64,000 nt of DNA from NCBI RefSeq assembly GCF_018919395.1, contig NZ_JAHLME010000003.1:744001-808000 (forward strand). The letters run 5' to 3'. Shown here one piece after another: positions 7,985 through 15,726 of the stretch (position 1 is the first letter of the stretch; each line of letters opens with the position of its first letter). A program made the position numbers and the translations under genes. Under the pieces are notes generated by a model, which searched no databases, was not told the DNA's origin, and saw only the letters and a list, made by a program, of their open reading frames with translations. The DNA comes from Geomonas azotofigens. Lineage in GTDB: Bacteria; Desulfobacterota; Desulfuromonadia; Geobacterales; Geobacteraceae.

Positions 7985-8965
7985 ATGCTGATCGATACTT
8001 TTGGCAGGAGGATCAACTACCTGCGTCTCTCCATCACCGACCGCTGCAACCTGCGCTGCTCGTATTGCATGCCGGCGCATGGCATCGAGGGGAAGCGCCC
8101 GGCTCGCGACGTGCTGAGCTACGAGGAACTCCGGGAAATCACGCAGGCGGCGGTGGAAATCGGCGTCGAAAAGGTGCGCATCACCGGCGGAGAGCCCCTG
8201 GTCAGGAAAGGGGTGGTCCCTTTTCTCGCCGGGCTGAGCGCCATTGCCGGCCTCAAGAAGCTCGTCCTCACCACCAACGGCATGATGCTTGAGGAAATGG
8301 CCCGGGACCTGAAACTGGCGGGCGTGGAGAGCATCAACATCAGCCTGGACTCGATGCGGCCGGAGGTTTTCAGGAAGATCACCAGGGTCGGCGAGCTGAG
8401 CAGGGTGCTGGCGGGGGTCGAGGCGGCCGAGCGCGTCTTCCGCCACGTTAAGATCAACGTGGTGGTGATGAGAGGCGTCAATGACGAGGAGGTGCTGGAT
8501 TTCGCCGCCCTGACGCTGGATAAGCCGATCAACGTCAGGTTCATCGAGTACATGCCCACCACCAGGGAATCCGGCTGGCGCAGCCTGATGGTGAGCGGGG
8601 GCGAGATCCTGACCAGGCTCTCGCACCGCTTCCGGATCGAGAAAGAGGTCAGGGACTCCCTGGAGGGGCCGGCGGTCAACTACCGGATCAAGGGGGCTGC
8701 GGGCAAGGTGGGTTTCATCACCCCGATCTCCCAGCACTTCTGCCAGAGCTGCAACCGCCTGCGGGTCACGTCGTCCGGCATGGTCAAGAGCTGTCTGTTC
8801 GAAGAGCAAACCGTGAACCTGAAGCCGTACCTGGCGGCCGGGGACCAGGCCGGCCTCAGGGAAGCCCTGGCGGGAGTCGCGCGCAGCAAACCGTCACAGC
8901 ACGCCTTCCTGGTCCCGGGCAGCGCCGACAGCCAACGCTTCAGCATGTCGCAGATAGGCGGCTGA
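7985..8965 (+). CDS. moaA: GTP 3',8-cyclase MoaA
   Basis: 326 residues. MoaA converts GTP to 3',8-cyclo-GTP, the first step of molybdopterin synthesis. The radical SAM motif CNLRCSYC (C21, C25, C28) lies near the N-terminus, with TGGEPLVRK for SAM binding. The C-terminal substrate-cluster motif CQSCNRLRV...CLF is present, and the protein ends in the invariant GG needed for activity. AGAGGTTTT lies before the ATG. It follows moeA in the same direction and frame of expression. All catalytic elements appear intact. Confidence 0.96.
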   Translation: MLIDTFGRRINYLRLSITDRCNLRCSYCMPAHGIEGKRPARDVLSYEELREITQAAVEIGVEKVRITGGEPLVRKGVVPFLAGLSAIAGLKKLVLTTNGMMLEEMARDLKLAGVESINISLDSMRPEVFRKITRVGELSRVLAGVEAAERVFRHVKINVVVMRGVNDEEVLDFAALTLDKPINVRFIEYMPTTRESGWRSLMVSGGEILTRLSHRFRIEKEVRDSLEGPAVNYRIKGAAGKVGFITPISQHFCQSCNRLRVTSSGMVKSCLFEEQTVNLKPYLAAGDQAGLREALAGVARSKPSQHAFLVPGSADSQRFSMSQIGG

Positions 8966-9098
8966 GACGGTCATGGGGAAGGGGCCTGCAGGCGGGTAGC
9001 GGCGAGGTAGCGTGTATGGCGACGCAGCAGCGCGTCGGGGCGGATGCAGGTGGCAAGATTACCCGAGAGCAGGTTTCTGCCGGGAAAGGAGGCATCAG

Positions 9099-9542
9099 AT
9101 GACGGGACGAGTGAGAGCCGTCTGTACGAGCCGCAACAAGGGGGAGCGTAAGACGCCGGTTCCCTCCGTGGAGGTCGTCGAGGACCACGGGATCGAGGGG
9201 GATGCCCACGCCGGAGTATGGCATCGGCAGGTGAGCCTGCTGGCCATGGAAAGCATTGAGAAGATGCGGAAACTGGGGCTATCGGTCGACACCGGTGATT
9301 TCGCCGAAAACATCACGACCAGCGGCATCGAGTTGCCGACGCTGCCCATCGGAACCCGGCTGAAGGTCGGGGAAACGGTACTGGAAGTGACCCAGATCGG
9401 CAAGGAGTGCCACACCCGCTGCGCCATCTACCATCAGGCCGGCGACTGCGTCATGCCCAAGGAGGGGATCTTCGCCAGGGTCGTGTCGGGCGGGCGTATC
9501 AGCGCCGGTGATGTGGTGGAAATCATGGGAGGTGCGTTATGA
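9099..9542 (+). CDS. MOSC-domain protein
   Basis: 147 residues from the ATG at 9099, which has a strong AAAGGAGG at 9086-9093; a longer upstream extension lacks such a site. The protein is a single MOSC domain: GIEGDAHAGVWHRQVSLL near residue 28 and the conserved cysteine region IGKECHTRCAIY. MOSC domains bind Moco/sulfur and, in bacteria, small ones often accompany Moco genes; the precise reaction is unsettled. Its stop overlaps the transporter start (ATGA), linking it to metal uptake. The 133 bases between moaA and this gene show no recognisable riboswitch. Confidence 0.88.
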   Translation: MTGRVRAVCTSRNKGERKTPVPSVEVVEDHGIEGDAHAGVWHRQVSLLAMESIEKMRKLGLSVDTGDFAENITTSGIELPTLPIGTRLKVGETVLEVTQIGKECHTRCAIYHQAGDCVMPKEGIFARVVSGGRISAGDVVEIMGGAL

Positions 9543-10741
9543 GCCGATTTCATTTCACCCTGCAGGAGTTTTCCGGGGCTCTGGCGGACCTCGGGGTAAT
9601 GGTGCCGCTGGTCATTCTGCTGATCGTCAAGAACGGCATGAACCCGACCGCCATCCTGGTCGTGGCCGGTCTGCTCTACATCGTCAGTGGCGTCGTCTTC
9701 CGGGTTCCGGTTCCCGTTCAGCCTTTGAAGGCGGTCTCCATCATCGCCATCGCCTCCGGACTGGCGCCCAGCGTCATCGCGGCAGCCGGCATCATCATGG
9801 GAGGCATTTTGCTGCTCTTCTCGGTGACCGGCGTCTCGGCCATGCTGTCCAGGATTTTCTCCCGGGCCATCGTCCGGGGGATCCAACTGGGAGTCGGCGT
9901 GCTCCTGGTGGCCAACGGCGTCAAGATGATCGTCGACCCCAAGTTCCTGCGCGGAGGTGAGACCGCGGTTGTGCGCCTGGCCGGACTGGACGTGCCGATG
10001 GGGGTCCTCTTCGCCATAGCAGGCGCAGCCGTAGTGATCATTTTCTCCTCCAGTCGCCGGCTCCCGGCCGCCCTCGCGCTGATGTTATTCGGGATAGCAT
10101 CGGGTCTGTACTTCGGCTCCTACACGGCCTTGCACAAGGTAGTCCTGGCGCCCACGCCGATCACCCTGGCATTCCCGACCGCGGAGGATTTCACCAAGGC
10201 CTTCTTTCTCCTTGTGCTGCCGCAGCTTCCGCTCACCTTCGGCAACTCGATCGTCGCCACCGCCGACACCGCCAGGGCCTATTTCGGCGCCCGTGCCTGC
10301 GGGCTCACTCCGGGACGGCTTTCCTTGTCGCTCGGGGTTACCAACCTCATTGCCGGCGTGGTGGGAGCGGCTCCGCTTTGCCACGGGGCTGGAGGGATGT
10401 CCGCTCATTACCGGTTCGGAGCACGCAGCGGCGCCATGGGGGTGATGCTCGGCGGCTGTCTGGTGCTAATCGGCGCCCTGTTCGGCAGGTCTGCGCCCGA
10501 CCTGTTCGTGCTGCTCCCCCCCTCGATACTGGGCGTCATGCTGGTGTTCATCGGGGTGGAACACGCCATGCTCATGCAGGACGTCGTCGATTCGCGCAAG
10601 GATCTTTTTATCACCCTGGCCATCGGGACCATCGCGGGCACCACCGCCAACATCTTCGCGGCGACGGCGATCGGCTTCTTTCTCGTCATCCTGTTCAAGG
10701 CCGCCTCTGCCGGCGGAGCCTACACCGAATCGGCGACCTGA
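9539..10741 (+). CDS. MOT1-type molybdate/sulfate transporter
   Basis: 400 residues, about ten hydrophobic segments, inner membrane. The motifs LQEFSGALADLGVMVPLVIL near the N-terminus and PVPVQPLKAVSIIAI match the MOT1 family (PF16983) of molybdate transporters related to SulP but lacking the STAS domain. The second repeat contains TFGNSIVATADTARAYFG and LCHGAGGMSAHYRFGARSG, also typical. The ATGA overlap with the MOSC gene and placement among Moco genes support molybdate (or tungstate) uptake. No ABC-type modABC is present in the window, so this may be the local metal importer. Confidence 0.88.
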   Translation: MSRFHFTLQEFSGALADLGVMVPLVILLIVKNGMNPTAILVVAGLLYIVSGVVFRVPVPVQPLKAVSIIAIASGLAPSVIAAAGIIMGGILLLFSVTGVSAMLSRIFSRAIVRGIQLGVGVLLVANGVKMIVDPKFLRGGETAVVRLAGLDVPMGVLFAIAGAAVVIIFSSSRRLPAALALMLFGIASGLYFGSYTALHKVVLAPTPITLAFPTAEDFTKAFFLLVLPQLPLTFGNSIVATADTARAYFGARACGLTPGRLSLSLGVTNLIAGVVGAAPLCHGAGGMSAHYRFGARSGAMGVMLGGCLVLIGALFGRSAPDLFVLLPPSILGVMLVFIGVEHAMLMQDVVDSRKDLFITLAIGTIAGTTANIFAATAIGFFLVILFKAASAGGAYTESAT

Positions 10742-10783
10742 ACGCGCGCGCCGGCGTAATTTACGGCAATTCCGGGGGAGACC

Positions 10784-11266
10784 ATGCATCTGAACCATTT
10801 TGACGAAGCCGGCCGCGCGGTAATGGTCGACGTGACCGCGAAACAACCCTCGTTACGAACGGCTGTAGCCGCTGCGAAGGTCACCATGCGGCGCGACACC
10901 CTGGCGAAGATAATCGAAGGGGCGACCGCCAAGGGGGATGTCCTTGCGGTTGCCCGGCTGGCCGGGATTGCCGCCGCGAAGAAGACGCCCGAGCTCATTC
11001 CCTTGTCGCACCCGCTGGCGATTCATGCGGTGAGCGTGGACTTCACAACCGAGCTGGAGGCCGGCACGGTCCGGGTCGAAAGCACGGTGAAGGCCTTCGA
11101 ACGCACCGGGGTGGAAATGGAGGCGATGGTCTCGGCCTCAGTTGCCGCCCTGACCATCTATGACATGTGCAAGGGGATCGAAAAGGGAATCGAGATCACC
11201 GAGACCGTGCTTCTCTACAAAGAGGGCGGAAAAAGCGGCGTTTACCGCAGGGAAGGGGAGCGATGA
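10784..11266 (+). CDS. moaC: Cyclic pyranopterin monophosphate synthase MoaC
   Basis: 160 residues, normal length. MoaC rearranges 3',8-cyclo-GTP to cyclic pyranopterin monophosphate. The signature region GVEMEAMVSASVAALTIYDMCK is intact, as is the conserved lysine region KGDVLAVARLAGI. The usual LIPLCHPL motif reads LIPLSHPL here, a Cys-to-Ser change at a conserved but, as far as I know, non-catalytic position. GGGGGAG precedes the ATG. The stop overlaps the mobA start as ATGA. Confidence 0.95.
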   Translation: MHLNHFDEAGRAVMVDVTAKQPSLRTAVAAAKVTMRRDTLAKIIEGATAKGDVLAVARLAGIAAAKKTPELIPLSHPLAIHAVSVDFTTELEAGTVRVESTVKAFERTGVEMEAMVSASVAALTIYDMCKGIEKGIEITETVLLYKEGGKSGVYRREGER

Positions 11267-11856
11267 CGCTCTTCGATGACATCACCGGCGTCATCCTGGT
11301 CGGAGGGAAAAGCCGCCGCATGGGGAGGGACAAGGCCTTCCTGGAGCTTGGCGGCAGGACGCTCTTCGAAAGGATCCTGGATGCCTTCCGCGCCAACTTC
11401 AGCAGGATCATCCTGGCGGGAAACGAGGGAGAACGTTTCGCCCGCTACCGGTTGCCGTTCTACGACGACCTTTTCCCAGGCAGCGCCCTGGGCGGTCTCT
11501 ATACCGGATTGCATTATGCCGAGACCGATACGGTCTTCGTCTCGTCTTGCGATCTTCCCTTTCCCTGCAGCCGCGTTATCGGTCACCTCTGCTCCCTGAC
11601 CGGCAACAGCGACGCCGTGGTGCCGAGGCTCGCCCACGGATACGAACCGCTCCACGCGGCCTATTCGAGGAGTTGCCTGGCGCCGGTGCGAGAGATGCTC
11701 CAGGCGGGCGAGTACAGCGTCCTGGATCTCTACCCCCGCATCGGCGTGAGGGATGTCCCCGAAAGCGAACTGGAGGCGGCGGGAGCGGGGCTGGACGCTT
11801 TTCTGAACGTAAACACGCCGCAGGATTACGAGGCGGCGAAGAGGAGATGCCTATGA
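11263..11856 (+). CDS. mobA: Molybdenum cofactor guanylyltransferase MobA
   Basis: 197 residues from the ATG at 11263 that overlaps the moaC stop; the longer upstream frame is inside moaC. The nucleotide-binding loop LVGGKSRRMGRDKAFLELGG is diagnostic, followed by PGSALGGLYTGL and the metal-binding SSCDLPFP. MobA attaches GMP to Mo-molybdopterin to make the bis-MGD cofactor of the DMSO reductase superfamily, matching the oxidoreductase encoded at the start of this run. The RBS AAGGGGAG overlaps the end of moaC. Confidence 0.94.
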   Translation: MTLFDDITGVILVGGKSRRMGRDKAFLELGGRTLFERILDAFRANFSRIILAGNEGERFARYRLPFYDDLFPGSALGGLYTGLHYAETDTVFVSSCDLPFPCSRVIGHLCSLTGNSDAVVPRLAHGYEPLHAAYSRSCLAPVREMLQAGEYSVLDLYPRIGVRDVPESELEAAGAGLDAFLNVNTPQDYEAAKRRCL

Positions 11857-12407
11857 AAAAGCCTGTAGTGTCAATCGTGGCGAAGAGCGGGACAGGGAAA
11901 ACGACGCTTCTGGAAAAGCTGATCGCGGAGCTTAAGCGCCGCGGCTATCGGGTGGGGGCCGTCAAGCACGATGCGCATGAATTCGACATTGACCGTCCGG
12001 GCAAGGATTCCTGGAGACTGACCCAGGCCGGGGCCGACACCATGCTGGTGAGTTCTGCCGCCAAGGTGGCCATGGTCAGGCAGAACCCGGCCTGCCGTGA
12101 ACCCTCATTACAGGACCTGGTAGCTTCGTACTGCCACGACTTGGACATCGTGCTGACCGAAGGGTTCAAAAAGAGCGGCTTTCCCAAGATCGAGGTGCAC
12201 CGAAAGGAGCGTAGCGCAGCACTTTTGTGCCGTGGCGAAGAACATGATCCCACCCTGATCGCCGTTGCTTCGGATCAGCCTTGGGCACTGGACGTCCCGG
12301 TGTTCGATATCGACGACGCCGGCGGCATCTGTTCCTTTCTGGAGCGGGAATTCCTGCGCGGCGGACCGGAATGCTCAGCGGATGCGGGGGCGGCTGAGGT
12401 CGCATAG
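11853..12407 (+). CDS. mobB: Molybdopterin-guanine dinucleotide biosynthesis adaptor MobB
   Basis: 184 residues. Of two close ATGs (11847, 11853) I chose 11853, which forms an ATGA overlap with mobA and has GAGGAG seven bases upstream. The P-loop AKSGTGKTT near residue 9 and KHDAHEFDIDRPGKDSWRLTQAGAD are typical of MobB, a GTP-binding protein that assists MobA. The DIVLTEGFKKSGFPKIEVHR segment is also characteristic. It completes the bis-MGD part of the Moco set. The C-terminal ~15 residues (CSADAGAAEVA) look like a non-conserved tail. Confidence 0.93.
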   Translation: MKKPVVSIVAKSGTGKTTLLEKLIAELKRRGYRVGAVKHDAHEFDIDRPGKDSWRLTQAGADTMLVSSAAKVAMVRQNPACREPSLQDLVASYCHDLDIVLTEGFKKSGFPKIEVHRKERSAALLCRGEEHDPTLIAVASDQPWALDVPVFDIDDAGGICSFLEREFLRGGPECSADAGAAEVA

Positions 12408-12415
12408 GTGAAGGC

Positions 12416-13501
12416 ATGGGCCTTTTGTTCGAAAGGACGGAAATAAACGGCATGGAGCTGCGTAGCCGTATCGTCAGGTCGGCAACCTGGACCGGTCTGG
12501 CCGACGAGACGGGCGGATGTTCACAGCAACTGATTCGGTTCTACGAAACCCTTGCCAGGGGGGGAGCGGGTCTCCTGGTGACCGGGCATGCCTACGTAAG
12601 CAGGGAGGGGCAGGCGGGCCCCCGGCAACTCGGGGTCGACAGCGACGCGGCGGTACCGATGCTGGCGAGACTGACCCAAGCCGTGCACAGAAACGGCGGT
12701 CGGGTGGTTATGCAGCTCTCCCATGCCGGGCTCTACGCGGACACCGCTCTCACCGGCCTTCCCGCCAAGGCGGTCACCGCCGGGAAGCGATACTCGCGAC
12801 ATCAGGTGGAAGAGCTGACCTCGGAAGAGATCGAGGGGATCGTGCGGGCGTTCGCGGCGGGAGCACGGCGTGCCCGAAGAGCCGGCTTTGATGGCGTTCA
12901 GCTTCACGCCGCTCACGGATACCTGCTGAACCAATTCCTCTCCCCCGCCTACAACGTCAGGACCGACGGTTACGGAGGGGACTTGCACAACCGCGTGAAA
13001 CCACTTCTGGAGATCGTGCGGCGCATCAGAGGGGTGCTGGGGAAGGGCTTTCCCCTCCTGGTGAAACTCAATTGCCATGATTTCCTGGCGGATGGCCTGA
13101 CGGAGTCGGATGCGGTGCAAGTCGCCGCGATGCTCGAGAAGGAAGGCGTAGACGCTATCGAAGTGAGCGGCGGGACAAGGGAGTCGGGTGCTTTCAAGTC
13201 CGCCAGGGCGGGGATCGTTTCGGAGCAGGACGAAGCGTATTTCGAGCCTTTCGCCCGTTTGTTCAAGGAACGCCTGAACATTCCTGTCATCCTGGTTGGC
13301 GGGATTCGAAGGTATGCAACGGCGAAGCGATTGGTGGAGACCGGGGCGGCCGACTACGTCGCCATGTGCCGCCCCTTCATCAAGGAGCCAGGGTTTGTGT
13401 GCAGGTGGCGGTCCGGCGACACGGCGACGGTGCGGTGCGTGTCGGACAACGAGTGCCTCGGCGTCGGATTGACGGGCAGCGGCATCGGGTGCAGCCGGTA
13501 A
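12416..13501 (+). CDS. NADH:flavin oxidoreductase, Old Yellow Enzyme family
   Basis: 361 residues forming an FMN TIM barrel. Motifs include RIVRSATW at the FMN-binding N-terminus, QLSHAG, DGVQLHAAHGYLLNQFLSPAYNVRTDGYGG (seen in part) with the substrate-binding HAAH, NRVKPLLEIV, and the phosphate-binding VGGIRRYATAKRLVETGAADYVAMCRP. A C-terminal cysteine-containing stretch (CRWRSGDTATVRCVSDNECLG) resembles the cluster-type ending of single-domain enoate reductase relatives but lacks the full CX2CX3C arrangement. It begins 8 bases after mobB, so it is probably in the same operon; its electron donor and substrate are unknown. Confidence 0.88.
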   Translation: MGLLFERTEINGMELRSRIVRSATWTGLADETGGCSQQLIRFYETLARGGAGLLVTGHAYVSREGQAGPRQLGVDSDAAVPMLARLTQAVHRNGGRVVMQLSHAGLYADTALTGLPAKAVTAGKRYSRHQVEELTSEEIEGIVRAFAAGARRARRAGFDGVQLHAAHGYLLNQFLSPAYNVRTDGYGGDLHNRVKPLLEIVRRIRGVLGKGFPLLVKLNCHDFLADGLTESDAVQVAAMLEKEGVDAIEVSGGTRESGAFKSARAGIVSEQDEAYFEPFARLFKERLNIPVILVGGIRRYATAKRLVETGAADYVAMCRPFIKEPGFVCRWRSGDTATVRCVSDNECLGVGLTGSGIGCSR

Positions 13502-13510
13502 GGGGGCAAC

Positions 13511-14704
13511 ATGGAAAAGATATTTTTATGCACCGCTTTCAAGCTTTGCGACAACAACGGCTACCTCACCACTCAGCTCTCCAACTTCTTCAAGTCCAAC
13601 AGCGTCGAACTGGTGAGGGACCCGGAAGAGGCCGACACCATCGTGATCACCACCTGCGGCTTTGATCAGGAGCGGGAGAACGAGTCGACAGCGCTCGTCA
13701 ACCAGTATCTGCGGCAATACCGAGGCGAAAAGAAGGTCATAGTGTCCGGCTGCCTCACGAAGATCAATCCCGAAGCCTTCGACTCCGGCGTCAACCTGAT
13801 CGGAAACAAGGAACTGCACCTGTTCAACGAACGCTTCGGTGCGACCACAAGCATAGATGACGTTTCCGGCGGCGATCTCTCCGACGAGTTCATCAGCAGC
13901 GAGTACGGGTTCGTCGACGCCTACTACATCCAGATCTGCCAGGGGTGCGTCAACAACTGCAGCTACTGCGCGATCAAGAAGGCGAAAGGCCACGTGGCGA
14001 GCAAGCCGATCGAGGTGATCCTTCGCGAAGTGGAGCGGGGCATGAAGATGGGCTTCACCCGTTTCATGCTGCTCGGCGACGACTGCGGCAGCTACGGCGC
14101 TGACCTCGGGGTCAACCTGGCGCAACTGCTGAACAGGCTGATCCCCTACGACATCCGGGTCCTCATCAACTACCTGGAGCCGGGAAGGTTTCTCTCCCTC
14201 TACCCACGCATCGATGTCGCCGCCCTGGAGATGATCGATTTCATGAACGTTCCGGTCCAGGCGGTATCCAGGCGCATCATCAGGCTTATGAACCGCAACT
14301 ACGACGCGCACTGGGTGATGGAGACCGCCCGCCAGCTGAAGGAGAAATTCCCGGCTCTGTACCTGGAGACCCACGTCATCTTCGGCTTTCCAGGGGAGAC
14401 GAGGGAGGAGTTCCGGGAGACGCTGCGGCTGGCGGAGATCTTCGATGCCGTCATCTATTTCCGCTACACCGACAGAAAGGGGGTGAAGTCGGCCGAGCTC
14501 CCGGGCAAGGTTTCCGAGCAGGAGGTGGAGCTGAGGATCGAAGAGATCGTTCGGCACCCGAGATTCGCCTGGAAGCAGCAGGACGCCGCCCCTCCGCTGG
14601 TGCTGCTGGGATACGGGCCGGAAACCTCCGAACTGTTCCAAAGGCTCGGTCTGCAGGATGAGGGCAAGGCCGCTGTGGCGCGGGACGGGGCTCATGCATC
14701 CTGA
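13511..14704 (+). CDS. MiaB/RimO-like radical SAM protein lacking a TRAM domain
   Basis: 397 residues. The N-terminal ~110 residues are a UPF0004-type domain with cysteines at C7, C13, TTCGF and SGCLTK, which in methylthiotransferases hold the auxiliary [4Fe-4S] cluster. The radical SAM motif is CVNNCSYC (within QGCVNNCSYCAIKKAKG), followed by LLGDDCGSYG. The C-terminal TRAM domain of MiaB/RimO is replaced by a short unrelated tail. Compact homologues of this type are found in anaerobes and may modify other substrates. AGGGGGC precedes the ATG, and the gene follows the OYE gene by 9 bases. The substrate is unknown. Confidence 0.8.
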   Translation: MEKIFLCTAFKLCDNNGYLTTQLSNFFKSNSVELVRDPEEADTIVITTCGFDQERENESTALVNQYLRQYRGEKKVIVSGCLTKINPEAFDSGVNLIGNKELHLFNERFGATTSIDDVSGGDLSDEFISSEYGFVDAYYIQICQGCVNNCSYCAIKKAKGHVASKPIEVILREVERGMKMGFTRFMLLGDDCGSYGADLGVNLAQLLNRLIPYDIRVLINYLEPGRFLSLYPRIDVAALEMIDFMNVPVQAVSRRIIRLMNRNYDAHWVMETARQLKEKFPALYLETHVIFGFPGETREEFRETLRLAEIFDAVIYFRYTDRKGVKSAELPGKVSEQEVELRIEEIVRHPRFAWKQQDAAPPLVLLGYGPETSELFQRLGLQDEGKAAVARDGAHAS

Positions 14705-15134
14705 CCGGCGTCGCTGCATGAGGAACCAGGCCGCGGGTGGCCATCCGGGGCGCTGCGACAGGGAAGCCGAGCAAAGGATGATCGCGCAATTCCAAAGGAC
14801 CAGGAGCGTCCTTCTCGTGGCCCCGATCGTCAAGCAGAACCTGCCCATGGTGACCGACGTCGCGCGCCGGTATCTGAAGTTGGCCGGCAATGACGCAATC
14901 TATAAGGACCTGGTGGGAGTGGGTGTGCTGGAATTGATCCGGGCTCTGCACGGCTACCGCTCCGATGACGGCCTCGACTTCGGCGAGTTCGCGCAGCCGC
15001 AGGTGAGGCTGGCCGTCATAAGGGAGATTCACCGCTTCAACGGGACACGGGTGGTGCGCAACGTGTGGCGCAGGCTCGCCCACATCACCTTCCTCAACAC
15101 CTGCCGCAACTGCATCAGGCACTGCGTGTACTGA
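14694..15134 (+). CDS. Sigma-70-like protein with region 2 only
   Basis: 146 residues if translation starts at the ATG of 14694 (alternative ATG 14718). Residues about 50-125 resemble sigma regions 2.1-2.4: PIVKQNLPMVTDVARRYLKL, then KDLVGVGVLELIRALHGY and LDFGEFAQPQVRLAVIREIHRF, comparable to the core-binding and -10-recognition helices of FliA/SigB-type factors. Regions 3 and 4 are missing; the protein ends in a cysteine-rich CRNCIRHC tail. It could be a truncated relic, an anti-sigma competitor, or a minimal ECF-like factor. The zinc-finger peptide 26 bases downstream suggests a pair. Confidence 0.55.
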   Translation: MHPDRRRCMRNQAAGGHPGRCDREAEQRMIAQFQRTRSVLLVAPIVKQNLPMVTDVARRYLKLAGNDAIYKDLVGVGVLELIRALHGYRSDDGLDFGEFAQPQVRLAVIREIHRFNGTRVVRNVWRRLAHITFLNTCRNCIRHCVY

Positions 15135-15160
15135 AAATACCAACTGGAGGGGAGTGAACT

Positions 15161-15310
15161 ATGGAGTGTAAGGAATTCAGGGAACAGGTCGAGCGCTTCC
15201 TTCAAGGGAAGCTGGACATCCTGGAACTGGAGGACTTCGCTCACCACCTCATCCGATGCAACGGTTGCGAGACGTACCTTGCAACCGGTGACTTCGAGCT
15301 GAACAAGTGA
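15161..15310 (+). CDS. 49-residue anti-sigma-like zinc-finger peptide (zf-HC2 type)
   Basis: A short gene with an excellent ribosome binding site (GGAGGGGAG at 15147-15155) before the ATG at 15161. The product begins MECKEF and ends with HHLIRCNGC, giving the HX3CX2C zinc motif plus an N-terminal cysteine, as in ZAS/zf-HC2 anti-sigma factors. There is no membrane helix, and the protein is only the finger. It lies directly after the region-2-only sigma-like gene, the usual order for a sigma/anti-sigma pair. Function is inferred from motif and position. Confidence 0.7.
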   Translation: MECKEFREQVERFLQGKLDILELEDFAHHLIRCNGCETYLATGDFELNK

Positions 15311-15334
15311 CGCTGCAAACAGTAGGGGGACGCC

Positions 15335-15688
15335 ATGTCGATTAGTTGGACGCATTACAAAGAGAAAAAGATTCTCAGGCTGGATTACACCGGGATGGAC
15401 GAGGAAGCCATGCTGAAGCAGTTGCAAGGCTACCACCGGATCCTCCCGGCCGAGAGGGAGATCAGGCAGCTCAGCGATTTCGGCGAGACTATGATTTCCA
15501 AGACGTTCGTGGAAACGGCGAAAAGACTGGCCGCGGAGAATCCGGATGGCCAAGCTGCCAAGATGGCGCTGCTCGGCATACACAGGCACCAGAGGGCGCG
15601 GGTGTTCACCTTTAATTTTCAGGCCAAAGCCAACGCCCAGGTGTTCGAGTCGGAAGTGGAGGCTTTGGAGTGGCTGGCCAGCGACTGA
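15335..15688 (+). CDS. Hypothetical protein, possibly STAS/SpoIIAA-like
   Basis: 117 residues, preceded by GGGGGA. It has no membrane segment and an alternating strand/helix pattern: an N-terminal strand pair (ISWTHYKEKKILRLDY), a helix (EEAMLKQLQGYHRIL), then strand (IRQLSDFG), helix (FVETAKRLAAEN) and a C-terminal FESEVEALEWLASD. This ending is seen in SpoIIAA/STAS-like proteins, where a helix packs on a central sheet. No catalytic residues stand out. A link to the sigma/zinc-finger pair upstream would be attractive, since STAS proteins act in partner-switching, but similarity is by pattern only. Confidence 0.5.
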   Translation: MSISWTHYKEKKILRLDYTGMDEEAMLKQLQGYHRILPAEREIRQLSDFGETMISKTFVETAKRLAAENPDGQAAKMALLGIHRHQRARVFTFNFQAKANAQVFESEVEALEWLASD

Positions 15689-15726
15689 AGCAGCCGGCAC
15701 CATCTAAAAACCAAGGAGATAACGGA

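Noticed and set aside
8966-9098. The 133-base gap between moaA and the MOSC gene as a Moco riboswitch
   Set aside because: No conserved Moco-motif pattern was seen, and the position inside the operon is unusual for it.
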